A stretch of 38,825 nt of DNA from Bacteroidota bacterium. GTDB taxonomy: Bacteria > Bacteroidota > Bacteroidia > Bacteroidales > F082. Location of the stretch: the NCBI GenBank assembly GCA_018336075.1, contig JAGXRB010000371.1, positions 1-38,825 of the forward strand. The letters are read 5' to 3'. The notes under the pieces were generated by a model that saw only the letters and a program-made list of their open reading frames with translations, had not been told where the DNA came from and made no database searches. Shown here in pieces: positions 25,273 through 33,003 of this stretch (its first letter is position 1; the number at the start of each line of letters is the position of its first letter). A program made the position numbers and the translations under genes.

Positions 25273-25605
25273 ATGAATACAGAAAAAAACATATCACAGA
25301 TGCGGAAAGGGGTGCTGGAGTTATGTATTCTGGCTATTATCGCCCGGAGCGAAGAAGTTTATGCTTCTGATATCCTTGATCAGTTGAAGGAAGCAAAACT
25401 CATCGTTGTGGAAGGTACCCTTTATCCTTTGCTGACTCGCCTGAAAAATGAAGGCCTACTCAGCTATCGTTGGGAGGAGTCCCGTTCGGGGCCACCTCGC
25501 AAATACTACCAAATCACCCCAATGGGTGATGTCCTTTTAAAAGAACTCGTCAATGGCTGGCAGGAGCTGGTTGGGGCAGTTGATTCGCTAATTAAGAAAC
25601 AATAA
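25273..25605 (+). CDS. PadR family transcriptional regulator
   Basis: 110 residues from the ATG at 25273 (MNTEKNISQMRKGVLELCIL). The frame is open upstream to 25234, but that stretch holds the operator and promoter, so the shorter start is preferred. It is a winged helix of PadR type: QMRKGVLELCILAIIARSEEVYASDILDQL, then LIVVEGTLYPLLTRLKNEGLLSYRW (recognition helix and wing), SGPPRKYYQITPMGDVLLKEL and a short C-terminal helix for dimerisation, characteristic of the small PadR subfamily 2. It likely represses its own operon with the pspC gene 22 bases downstream, releasing under membrane stress or when a ligand binds. That role is inferred from the conserved pairing. Confidence 0.93.
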   Translation: MNTEKNISQMRKGVLELCILAIIARSEEVYASDILDQLKEAKLIVVEGTLYPLLTRLKNEGLLSYRWEESRSGPPRKYYQITPMGDVLLKELVNGWQELVGAVDSLIKKQ

Positions 25606-25627
25606 AAACAATTTACAAACCATCGAC

Positions 25628-27241
25628 ATGAAAAAAACCATAAGTATTAACATAAGCGGTCTGATGTTTAACATCGATGAAGATGCCTTTGCCAGACTGA
25701 GCCAATATCTGGGAAGTATAAAAAAACATTTTGAAGGCAGGGAAGGTCAGGCAGATATTATTGCCGACATTGAAAGCCGTATTGCTGAGCTGCTTCAGGC
25801 ACATCTCCATGAAACAAAACAAGTAATCACGATTGAAGATGTGAACGAAGTAATTGCTGCATTAGGTCAACCTTTCGAAATGGATGAAGAGGATTCAGGA
25901 AATGAAGAGCGGTCATCAAAGCCTTATCCTTTCAAAAGAAAAAGGCTTTTTCGTGATCCTGACAACAGAAAGATTGCTGGTGTGGCAGCGGGAATTGGTG
26001 CTTATTTTGTAGTTGACCCGCTTTGGATTCGCATCATATTTATATTGCTCCTAATTGGATCAGGCGCAGGCTTGCTGATTTATATCGTTTTATGGATTGT
26101 TACACCTGAGGCACGCACTACAGCAGAAAAACTGGAAATGAAAGGTGAGCCGGTAAATGTGGACAATATTGAGAAATCCATCAAGGAAGAATTCGGTAAA
26201 GTGAGCACCAAACTCAATGAATATTCAGGAGAAGCAAAAGAAGGTTTCAACAGGGCTGGACGTCAGGCGCGATACGCTGCAGGTCGTGCAAATGATCCGG
26301 TTATAGAGGTTCTCAGGGTAATCGCACGGATATTTTCGATTGTATTTGGCTTGCTGTTTTTAGCACTTGGCCTATTGCTTATCTTGATTGCAGGCTCTGT
26401 TTTTCTGGGGTGGGATGAATTTTCGCTGGTAACTGATATGGAATTGCCATTGATTTTTGGCGAACATCTTTTTCCATTGGTGCTTTCAAGTCCATTAGCG
26501 ATTTCTCTTGCGCCCATTGCTTTAGGTGGTTTTATTGCCATACCGCTGATTATGTTGGTTTATTCAGGCTTAAGACTTTTAATTGGTGAATATTTCAAAA
26601 TCCCGGGTTTGGGAAGCGTGGCTTCAGGTCTGTGGATTGCATGTGTTGTAGGGATATTTTATATTGGCACAACATTGGCCATTGATTTTAAGGAAACCTA
26701 TTCAACGGACAAAAACACTACTGAACTCTCTGTCGGAGACGACGAGATTATTACTGTCAGTTTACTTGAAAATGAAAACATCCGAAGCAGAAAAAGTATG
26801 CAGATTTTTGATATGCATTTTCGCACCGGAAAAAATGGAGACGAGTCAGTATATGTTTATCCGCTTTTCTATGTGGATGTAACAGACAAGGAAAAATCCT
26901 ACATTGAGACAAGCATTTCATCAAAAGGAGGCACTTACGAAAAAGCTAAAGATCGCGCTGAAAGCATAGATTTTAAATTAGAGGTTGAAAGTTCAAAAAT
27001 TATTCTCCCTGAATGGTTTGGCATTGGCGAAGGAAACAGCATGCGCGACCAAAAAGTTGTAACAAGACTGTATCTCCCCGAAGGACAAGTTGTGTATTTC
27101 GATGCAAAAATGGAAAACTACTTTTCCGGTAGTCCGCGATATTCATGGAGAAATAAAAAATTTGCCGGCAACTACTGGATTATGACAAAAGACGGTTTGC
27201 AGCCTTATAAACCTGCCCTGGAAGGCGAGTCCCTGGAATAA
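25628..27241 (+). CDS. PspC domain membrane protein
   Basis: 537 residues. Residues 1-90 are a soluble domain typical of Bacteroidota PspC proteins (KTISINISGLMFNIDEDAFARLSQYL, DIIADIESRIAELLQAHL, ITIEDVNEVIAALGQP). The PspC domain is at about 106-162: LFRDPDNRKIAGVAAGIGAYFVVDPLWIRIIF and a transmembrane helix. A helical amphipathic linker follows, then three further membrane segments (about 233-258, 292-318 and 330-352). Residues 360-537 are a beta-rich, probably extracytoplasmic domain. PspC proteins sense envelope stress in enterobacteria; here the pairing with PadR suggests a related stress module. The gene ends shortly before a strong terminator at 27266-27299. Confidence 0.92.
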   Translation: MKKTISINISGLMFNIDEDAFARLSQYLGSIKKHFEGREGQADIIADIESRIAELLQAHLHETKQVITIEDVNEVIAALGQPFEMDEEDSGNEERSSKPYPFKRKRLFRDPDNRKIAGVAAGIGAYFVVDPLWIRIIFILLLIGSGAGLLIYIVLWIVTPEARTTAEKLEMKGEPVNVDNIEKSIKEEFGKVSTKLNEYSGEAKEGFNRAGRQARYAAGRANDPVIEVLRVIARIFSIVFGLLFLALGLLLILIAGSVFLGWDEFSLVTDMELPLIFGEHLFPLVLSSPLAISLAPIALGGFIAIPLIMLVYSGLRLLIGEYFKIPGLGSVASGLWIACVVGIFYIGTTLAIDFKETYSTDKNTTELSVGDDEIITVSLLENENIRSRKSMQIFDMHFRTGKNGDESVYVYPLFYVDVTDKEKSYIETSISSKGGTYEKAKDRAESIDFKLEVESSKIILPEWFGIGEGNSMRDQKVVTRLYLPEGQVVYFDAKMENYFSGSPRYSWRNKKFAGNYWIMTKDGLQPYKPALEGESLE

Positions 27242-27265
27242 ATCGTATACCTGAAATTATTTTGC

Positions 27266-27299
27266 AAAAGCGGCCACATGATTGTTGTCGCTTTTTTTT
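27266..27299 (+). terminator. Rho-independent terminator of the padR-pspC operon
   Basis: AAAAGCG pairs with CGCTTTT and the stem continues inward (GCCACA with TGTTGT, one mismatch) to a 4-base loop, followed by eight T. It lies 25 bases after the stop codon. Confidence 0.85.
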
Positions 27300-27341
27300 G
27301 TTCCATTCAATATGATTGGCTTATTCAATTTGTCAAAATTG

Positions 27342-27349
27342 TATCTTTG
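27342..27349 (+). promoter_or_regulatory. Candidate -7 element of the sugar-isomerase-like gene
   Basis: TATCTTTG, exact to TAnnTTTG, 41 bases before the ATG at 27391. It supports that start over the frame opening at 27316. Confidence 0.5.
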
Positions 27350-27390
27350 TATGGCATTATTTCAAGCCAAAACCACACAAGTATTTTATT

Positions 27391-28554
27391 ATGTCAGACA
27401 AGATAAAACTAAAGTTTATTGCTTTTGCCGGAGCTGAACAAAACCTTTATGATCAAGTAAAAGGTAAATTAGATACAACTCCAGGATTGAATTATGAGGA
27501 ATCAAATGAGAATGCCGATGCATTATATTTCATAAGTGGAGGTTCTGAGCAATTTGCGATTGACTCGCTTGTTAAGGGTTCAATCAATTTGCTGATTGCT
27601 GGCAAAGAAAATAATGCCTGGGCTGCTGCAACTGAAGTCAAAGCATGGGCAAGCATGAATGGTTTTGAAGCAGTTATGATTCCTGCTGATGACATAATGA
27701 ATACTGAGAAACTCGAAATGTACATTCAAATTATAAGAGCTTTCGATCGGCTCAATGGACAGAGGCTTGGGCTCATCGGCGAGGTGTCTGACTGGCTTGT
27801 TGCATCATCTGTTTCGCAATCATCCATGATGGAAATATTTGGTATTGAGCTTATTAATCTTCCATATGATCAGCTTCAGGATTATCTTGGTTATCCGGAA
27901 GATGAACAAGTAGGAGTGCTCTTTCCCTCACTTGCCGCACAACAGTCAGAACTTGCATCGGTAAGTAGTTTTTTGAAGGATACAGTCCGTCAAAACCAAC
28001 TGGATGCTTTGACAATACAGTGTTTCAGAATGGTTCGCGAAAAGGAAGTTACCGCATGCCTGCCAGTTGCATTAATGAATTATAATGGTATTCCGGCCGG
28101 TTGCGAAGGCGATTTGGTAAGTATTATTTCAATCATGTTTTTGAAGGAAATCCTCGGACAAATTGCCTGGATGGCAAATGTTGCAACCGTGAATGATAGT
28201 AGTATTCTGCTGGCACATTGCACTGCACCATTGCAATTGGCCGAAAGTTTTCAGATAAAAACACACTATGAAACGGATTTGTCTGCAGCCATTTGTGCCG
28301 AACTTGCGATGGAAGAAGTGACAATTTTCAGGATGAACAGCGAGCTGAACAAAGTGTTTATTGCAGAAGGAGTTGTTTTGGCCAGACCAGAGCATCCCTG
28401 GGCATGTCGCACGCAATTGGAAGTTGGTCTTTCGGAAGAGGATATCGTTAAACTCAGAAACAATCCGCTCGGAAACCACCATTTAGTTGTACGAGGCCAT
28501 CAATCTGCACTCCTAAAAACTGCGATGCAACTGAAAAGAATCGTTTGTATTTGA
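27391..28554 (+). CDS. L-fucose/L-arabinose isomerase-fold protein, function uncertain
   Basis: 387 residues, cytoplasmic. The overall layout resembles the FucI/AraA-like superfamily: an N-terminal alpha/beta part (DALYFISGGSEQFAIDSLV, NLLIAGKENNAWAAATEVKAW), LNGQRLGLIGEVSDWLV, and a C-terminal part with IQCFRMVREKEVTACLPVALMNYNGIPAGCEGDLVSIISIMFLKEI and DSSILLAHCTAP. The C-x-E-G-D and the Asp and His-Cys further on match the metal-binding region of that superfamily. It is much shorter than true fucose isomerases (about 590) or arabinose isomerases (about 500), as are many uncharacterised homologues. It precedes the GH130-receiver gene by 135 bases on the same strand, suggesting carbohydrate metabolism. 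Substrate and activity are unknown. Confidence 0.72.
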   Translation: MSDKIKLKFIAFAGAEQNLYDQVKGKLDTTPGLNYEESNENADALYFISGGSEQFAIDSLVKGSINLLIAGKENNAWAAATEVKAWASMNGFEAVMIPADDIMNTEKLEMYIQIIRAFDRLNGQRLGLIGEVSDWLVASSVSQSSMMEIFGIELINLPYDQLQDYLGYPEDEQVGVLFPSLAAQQSELASVSSFLKDTVRQNQLDALTIQCFRMVREKEVTACLPVALMNYNGIPAGCEGDLVSIISIMFLKEILGQIAWMANVATVNDSSILLAHCTAPLQLAESFQIKTHYETDLSAAICAELAMEEVTIFRMNSELNKVFIAEGVVLARPEHPWACRTQLEVGLSEEDIVKLRNNPLGNHHLVVRGHQSALLKTAMQLKRIVCI

Positions 28555-28689
28555 GAATTTATACAAACTAAGCCCTTTCAATAATTATTGAAAGACTTTG
28601 AATTTAAGGCAATAATTTATTTTATCCGGGTCTATTGTGTGTATTGTTGCTGATTTCGTGTATATTTATCCACTCAAAAAAAATAATTT

Positions 28690-30546
28690 ATGAGCACGAC
28701 GATAAACAGAAAACCGATTCGTTTTTACAGCGATCCAAAGAGAGTAATTGCAAGATTCTTTTTCCCGGGACCGGAAACCCGTGTGCAATCGATCATTCAG
28801 AAAGTAACTGAAATGCCTGAAGAGGCTGCGAAACTGAGTCTTAACCAATCGTTAAGAGATTTTTCGGCACGCCATCGCAATATCTCAAGGATATTTCAGA
28901 GGCATTATGAAAGAGTACGTGAAATTATGAATGGACGTGCTGGTGACCTGAATCTGTTATCTGAGCAAAAAAAACTGCTTATTGGTGCATTTTTTACATC
29001 TGAATACTCTATTGAGTCCGCTGCTTTTTTTAATCCATCAATGGTTGAAGATCCTGATCAAACAGGTCTTATGGTAGGGCAGAAAAGGGTAATAATGAGT
29101 TTTAGAGCCACAGGTGAAGGGCATATTTCATCTATTGTTTTCCGTGGAGGGATACTTGACGCAGACAACAATATGCATCTCATTCAAACAGGGAGGCTAA
29201 TTGATGGAGCCGAGGCCATAAAAAATTATATTTATTCCAAAGAGGTTTTCTGTGCAAAACTTTCTGAAATGCATGCAGATGATGAAGTTGTAAAACTCGT
29301 AATGGGAAAGCTAAGGGATGAGTTTGATTACAATGAATTGTACAGAGCGATAGACGAGACTAGAAGGGAGCTTCAGCCAACAGAAAATCAATTAAAAATA
29401 TTACAGACAATAAGCTGGCTGGGCGATTCACACTATGAGATTTCTTTTTCTCTGGACACCGGTATTTCCGACAGAGTTATTTTCCCTCTCGCAGCTGCTG
29501 AAAGCAATGGCATTGAAGATGCACGGTTTGTCAAATTTACCGACTCCGACGGCTTAGTTCGTTATTACGCTACTTACACAGCGTATAATGGGTTCGCCAT
29601 CATGCCAAAGCTGATTGAAACAAAAGATTTTTACAACTTCAGGATAATGCCAATTCATGGGGAGAATGCTCAGAATAAGGGAATGGCTCTTTTCCCCCGA
29701 AAAATTAATGGAAAGTTTGTGATGCTTTCAAGGATTGATGGCGTGAATAACTATATCATGTTTTCTGAGGATATCAATCGCTGGGGTGAGGCAATTTTGC
29801 TTCAGGAGCCTCAGTTTCCGTGGGAATTTATTCAGGTTGGAAACTGCGGATCACCGATAGAAACTGAGTTTGGGTGGCTTGTTATTACGCATGCCGTAGG
29901 AACGATGCGCAAATATGTTATCAGTGCCATGTTGCTTGATCTGGATGACCCAACAAAAGTGATTGGCCGCCTGAGCGAACCGCTGGTTTCGCCCAATGAA
30001 GAGGAAAGAGAAGGGTATGTTCCCAATGTTGTATATTCTTGTGGTTCAATCGTAAACAATGATGAACTGGTGATACCTTACGCCATGTCGGATACCGCGT
30101 CTACCTTCGCCACTATTCCTTTGAAAGAACTATTGACTAACCTTGTTCCATCCGACCTTGATCGAGGAAGGCCAATGATGGAAAAAGGAAAAGCACGGGT
30201 TTTGGTCGTTGAAGATGAAGTGATCAATCAAAAAATTATATCTGGAATACTAAAGTCAGAGGGCTACGATGTTGAAATTGCTCCTGATGGCATCATTGCA
30301 TTGATGAAAATAGGGAAAGAAAAATTTGATGTAATCCTTTCAGATATTGCAATGCCTAACTTTGATGGCTATCAGATGCTTGAATTCCTGCAGGAAAACA
30401 AGATCAGTATTCCTGTCATATTCCTTTCGGGACAAACAAGTCCTGAGGATGAGGCGAAAGGATTGCGCAAAGGTGCAGCTGACTATATCAAAAAACCTAT
30501 TGATCGCAACTTACTGCTTTTAAGAATGGAACGCCTGCTTAAGTAA
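28690..30546 (+). CDS. GH130-type glycoside phosphorylase/hydrolase fused to a response-regulator receiver domain
   Basis: 618 residues, no signal peptide. Residues 1-495 match the long GH130 (DUF377, PH1107-like) proteins: RVIARFFFPGPETRVQSII, DFSARHRNISRIFQRHYERV, LLIGAFFTSEYSIESAAFFN, RATGEGHISSIVFRGG, then the five-bladed propeller with NGIEDARFVKF (general-acid Asp277) and GNCGSPIETEFGWLVITHAVG. GH130 members phosphorolyse or hydrolyse beta-mannosides. A short linker (about 496-503) leads to a complete REC domain (504-618): acidic pair Glu508/Asp509, phosphoacceptor Asp552 in ILSDIAMPNFDGYQML, and Lys601 in YIKKP. Related proteins usually end before this domain. The stop overlaps that of the convergent GT4 gene by 8 bases. 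Each domain is clear; regulation by phosphorylation is inference. Confidence 0.88.
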   Translation: MSTTINRKPIRFYSDPKRVIARFFFPGPETRVQSIIQKVTEMPEEAAKLSLNQSLRDFSARHRNISRIFQRHYERVREIMNGRAGDLNLLSEQKKLLIGAFFTSEYSIESAAFFNPSMVEDPDQTGLMVGQKRVIMSFRATGEGHISSIVFRGGILDADNNMHLIQTGRLIDGAEAIKNYIYSKEVFCAKLSEMHADDEVVKLVMGKLRDEFDYNELYRAIDETRRELQPTENQLKILQTISWLGDSHYEISFSLDTGISDRVIFPLAAAESNGIEDARFVKFTDSDGLVRYYATYTAYNGFAIMPKLIETKDFYNFRIMPIHGENAQNKGMALFPRKINGKFVMLSRIDGVNNYIMFSEDINRWGEAILLQEPQFPWEFIQVGNCGSPIETEFGWLVITHAVGTMRKYVISAMLLDLDDPTKVIGRLSEPLVSPNEEEREGYVPNVVYSCGSIVNNDELVIPYAMSDTASTFATIPLKELLTNLVPSDLDRGRPMMEKGKARVLVVEDEVINQKIISGILKSEGYDVEIAPDGIIALMKIGKEKFDVILSDIAMPNFDGYQMLEFLQENKISIPVIFLSGQTSPEDEAKGLRKGAADYIKKPIDRNLLLLRMERLLK

Positions 30547-32755
30547 CAGGATTCTTAAGATATGGTTCTACAATAAGCCTCGACATAAGGTAAGCTATTG
30601 TGCTTTCTGCACCTTGATTGAGATTGATGTTGCTTGCCTCAATACCATCATTGCAACCTTTTGTTTCATTATCATAGAGCCCGATGCCCATATCATTGTC
30701 ACCAAAGAACCAATCGAAAGATTTTAACATCTTTTGAATAAATTCCTGGTTTTTTGTAGCCTCCCAGGCACTCTCATACATAATTACCATCGCCATTGCA
30801 TCAACGGGTTGTTGTGCAAAAAGCTCATATTCTGTATCAAAACGAAGCCATTTATGGTTTCCTACGAGTGATAGCCAGGAGTTTCTGAAGCACTTCCCCT
30901 CAAGAAAAATGCGGCTTTGATCTGCAAACTCCAAATATTTGCTCTTTCCGGTCAACTCATACGCTTTATACAGGGCTGCCGGAATAAGGCCATTGTCATA
31001 GGTGACTGCATCTTCAAACCAATGCCAGTTTTCTCTTTTATGTTGTTCATATCGCATACATAAAGTATCAGCTAGTTGCGTTGTCAGACTTAAGAACCTT
31101 TCTTGATCCGGATATCTTTTTATATAGTGGAATAGTCCAAAAATGCAATTTGAATAACCACGTGCATATTTCAGTTTGCTGATATGTTGCAGCGATTCAT
31201 GAAAAATTTCATGAGCAGTTTGAAATAGAGAATCGTGCGGAAGAAAGCGAATCATCGAACCTAGCGCCCATATTGTACGTCCATAGGTGTCGTCAGAAAA
31301 GTCATCTTCAAAAGTGCTATGCGCAAAGGACATGAAATTTTTAAAAGATCCATCCTTTTGTTTCATAAACAACAGATAAGAAAAATACGTTTGAATCAGT
31401 TTCAGGTATTCTTGTTTTTGTTCTATCTGCCAAGCCCTGAGCACAACCAGCATTGCTCTGGCATTGTCATCAAGAGAGTAGCCATGCTGAAAACTTGGAA
31501 TCGATCCGTGGGCATGCTGCAGCAATCCGGATGGTTTTGTCATGCTTACGAGATGTGTTAAATCAACCGGAGGATACATCTTTTCGGCTTTCATATCCCG
31601 GGAAAATGAACCCTGATCCGCATGCTGAAATACTTCCAGATATGCTTGTCCTACTTTCGGCCAGGTAATGTTTAACCCATATTGATATGCTTTAAGTTGT
31701 ATGTTTTGCAAGCTTTCAGGATGATCAAGAGAATGGTTTACTAACGCAGCAAGTTGATTATAGTTGCCAAAATCAAACAATATGCCCCGCCCTTCTGAAA
31801 GCAACTCTTCTGCATGCCAGTATGGAGTTGAGAATACAGCGCAGCCGCCACTTGCTGCATAGCTCAAAGTGCCACTTGTAATCTGTGCTTTGTTAAGATA
31901 GGGTGTAGCATACATGTCCGAGGCCTTAAGTAAGGACATCAGCTCCAACTCACTTGTATATTTGTTGATAAAAACAACATTGTCGCTCACTCCCAGATCT
32001 TCGGCAAGTTTTTTCAGATAATCACGATATTCCTCCCCAGAATAACGTATTATGTTTGGATGCGTTTTTCCCAGAACCACATACAGCACTTCGGGATGTT
32101 TTGCAACGATTTCAGGCATAGCCCTTATGGCAGTTTCAATACCCTTACTTCTGCCGATCAGACCGAAAGTCATGATTACTTTGCGGCTTTCCCATTCTTT
32201 TGGTTTTGGCAAAAGTCGATCTGCATAATATTCATAATCAGGCACTCCATGCTCAATGCGAATAATCTTTTCCTCTGGAACTTCATATATTTCATGAAGA
32301 AAACCAATGGCAAGACGATTCATAATGATAATTTTAGACGAAAAAGCAGCGATTTTTTTGAGCACTTCTTTTTGATGAAAATCCGGCTTGACCAATATTG
32401 TATGAAATGTAGTGACAATCGGAATTTTCACTCTTCTAAGCAACGACAGCAAAAGAACACCGCTCGCCCCTCCGTAGATGCCATATTCATGCTGAACCAA
32501 CAGAATATCTGCTCCTGAATTGTTAATATAATCTGAAGTTTGAATATAGGATTCCATCTTCTGCTCCTCAATTGTGCGGCTTACAATGGAAGGGTATGGG
32601 TATGACTCCTTTATATCGTCCATCGCTATGACTTCAATTTCGAGACTTGTTTTATGAATCTCGGCTGCATCTATGATAGCATTGACAAGATTTTCCGTAA
32701 ATGTGGCAATTCCGCACTGACGAGGGGGATAGTTGCCAAGGCAGATAATTTTCAT
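30539..32755 (-). CDS. GT4 glycosyltransferase fused to an (alpha/alpha)6-barrel domain
   Basis: 738 residues, cytoplasmic. Residues 1-390 are a GT-B glycosyltransferase of family 4: LGNYPPRQCGIATFTENLV, LLVQHEYGIYGGASGVLLL, IVTTFHTIL, RIEHGVPDYEYY, VIMTFGLIGRSKGIETAIRAMP, YVVLGKTHPN and, in the sugar-nucleotide site, GTLSYAASGGCAVFSTPYWHAEELL. Residues 410-738 are all-helical with repeated aromatic hairpins (SLDDNARAMLVVLRAW, FSDDTYGRTIWALGSM, WHWFEDAVTYDNGLIPAAL, NLNQGAESTIAYLMSRL), like six-hairpin glycosidase barrels. The acidic residues in SLDDNAR and FEDAVTYDN could be catalytic. It probably uses a nucleotide sugar to build a glycan that the second domain trims or binds. It faces the GH130-receiver gene tail to tail. 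Confidence 0.86.
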   Translation of the reverse strand: MKIICLGNYPPRQCGIATFTENLVNAIIDAAEIHKTSLEIEVIAMDDIKESYPYPSIVSRTIEEQKMESYIQTSDYINNSGADILLVQHEYGIYGGASGVLLLSLLRRVKIPIVTTFHTILVKPDFHQKEVLKKIAAFSSKIIIMNRLAIGFLHEIYEVPEEKIIRIEHGVPDYEYYADRLLPKPKEWESRKVIMTFGLIGRSKGIETAIRAMPEIVAKHPEVLYVVLGKTHPNIIRYSGEEYRDYLKKLAEDLGVSDNVVFINKYTSELELMSLLKASDMYATPYLNKAQITSGTLSYAASGGCAVFSTPYWHAEELLSEGRGILFDFGNYNQLAALVNHSLDHPESLQNIQLKAYQYGLNITWPKVGQAYLEVFQHADQGSFSRDMKAEKMYPPVDLTHLVSMTKPSGLLQHAHGSIPSFQHGYSLDDNARAMLVVLRAWQIEQKQEYLKLIQTYFSYLLFMKQKDGSFKNFMSFAHSTFEDDFSDDTYGRTIWALGSMIRFLPHDSLFQTAHEIFHESLQHISKLKYARGYSNCIFGLFHYIKRYPDQERFLSLTTQLADTLCMRYEQHKRENWHWFEDAVTYDNGLIPAALYKAYELTGKSKYLEFADQSRIFLEGKCFRNSWLSLVGNHKWLRFDTEYELFAQQPVDAMAMVIMYESAWEATKNQEFIQKMLKSFDWFFGDNDMGIGLYDNETKGCNDGIEASNINLNQGAESTIAYLMSRLIVEPYLKNPVT

Positions 32756-33003
32756 AGGAATAGAATTTTAGACATTAACAAACCGATCCAATTTAGATGG
32801 AAATTTTAGATGAAGATACGAGTTTTTTGCCAATATTTCCAACTTAATTATGATGATTGAGAATTGATATATCTTTGAGATTGTTTTTAAATGAAGATAA
32901 AATCAATAAATTCTGTCAAAGCCTTGATTTTTTATTTCGATAAGTAATACCGCTTTGGAGATCAAGTTTCGATGATTTAAGTTATCTGAACCATGTTGTT
33001 ATT
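32756..33003. other. Divergent intergenic region between the GT4 fusion and corA
   Basis: 248 bases, AT-rich. I saw no exact TAnnTTTG box on either strand, no ORF and no strong hairpin. Both flanking genes start here, so promoters must be present but are not of the recognised consensus. Confidence 0.4.

Noticed and set aside
32060-32518. 152-codon plus-strand frame opposite the GT4 domain
   Set aside because: Fully antisense to well-conserved glycosyltransferase motifs, with no recognisable domain of its own.
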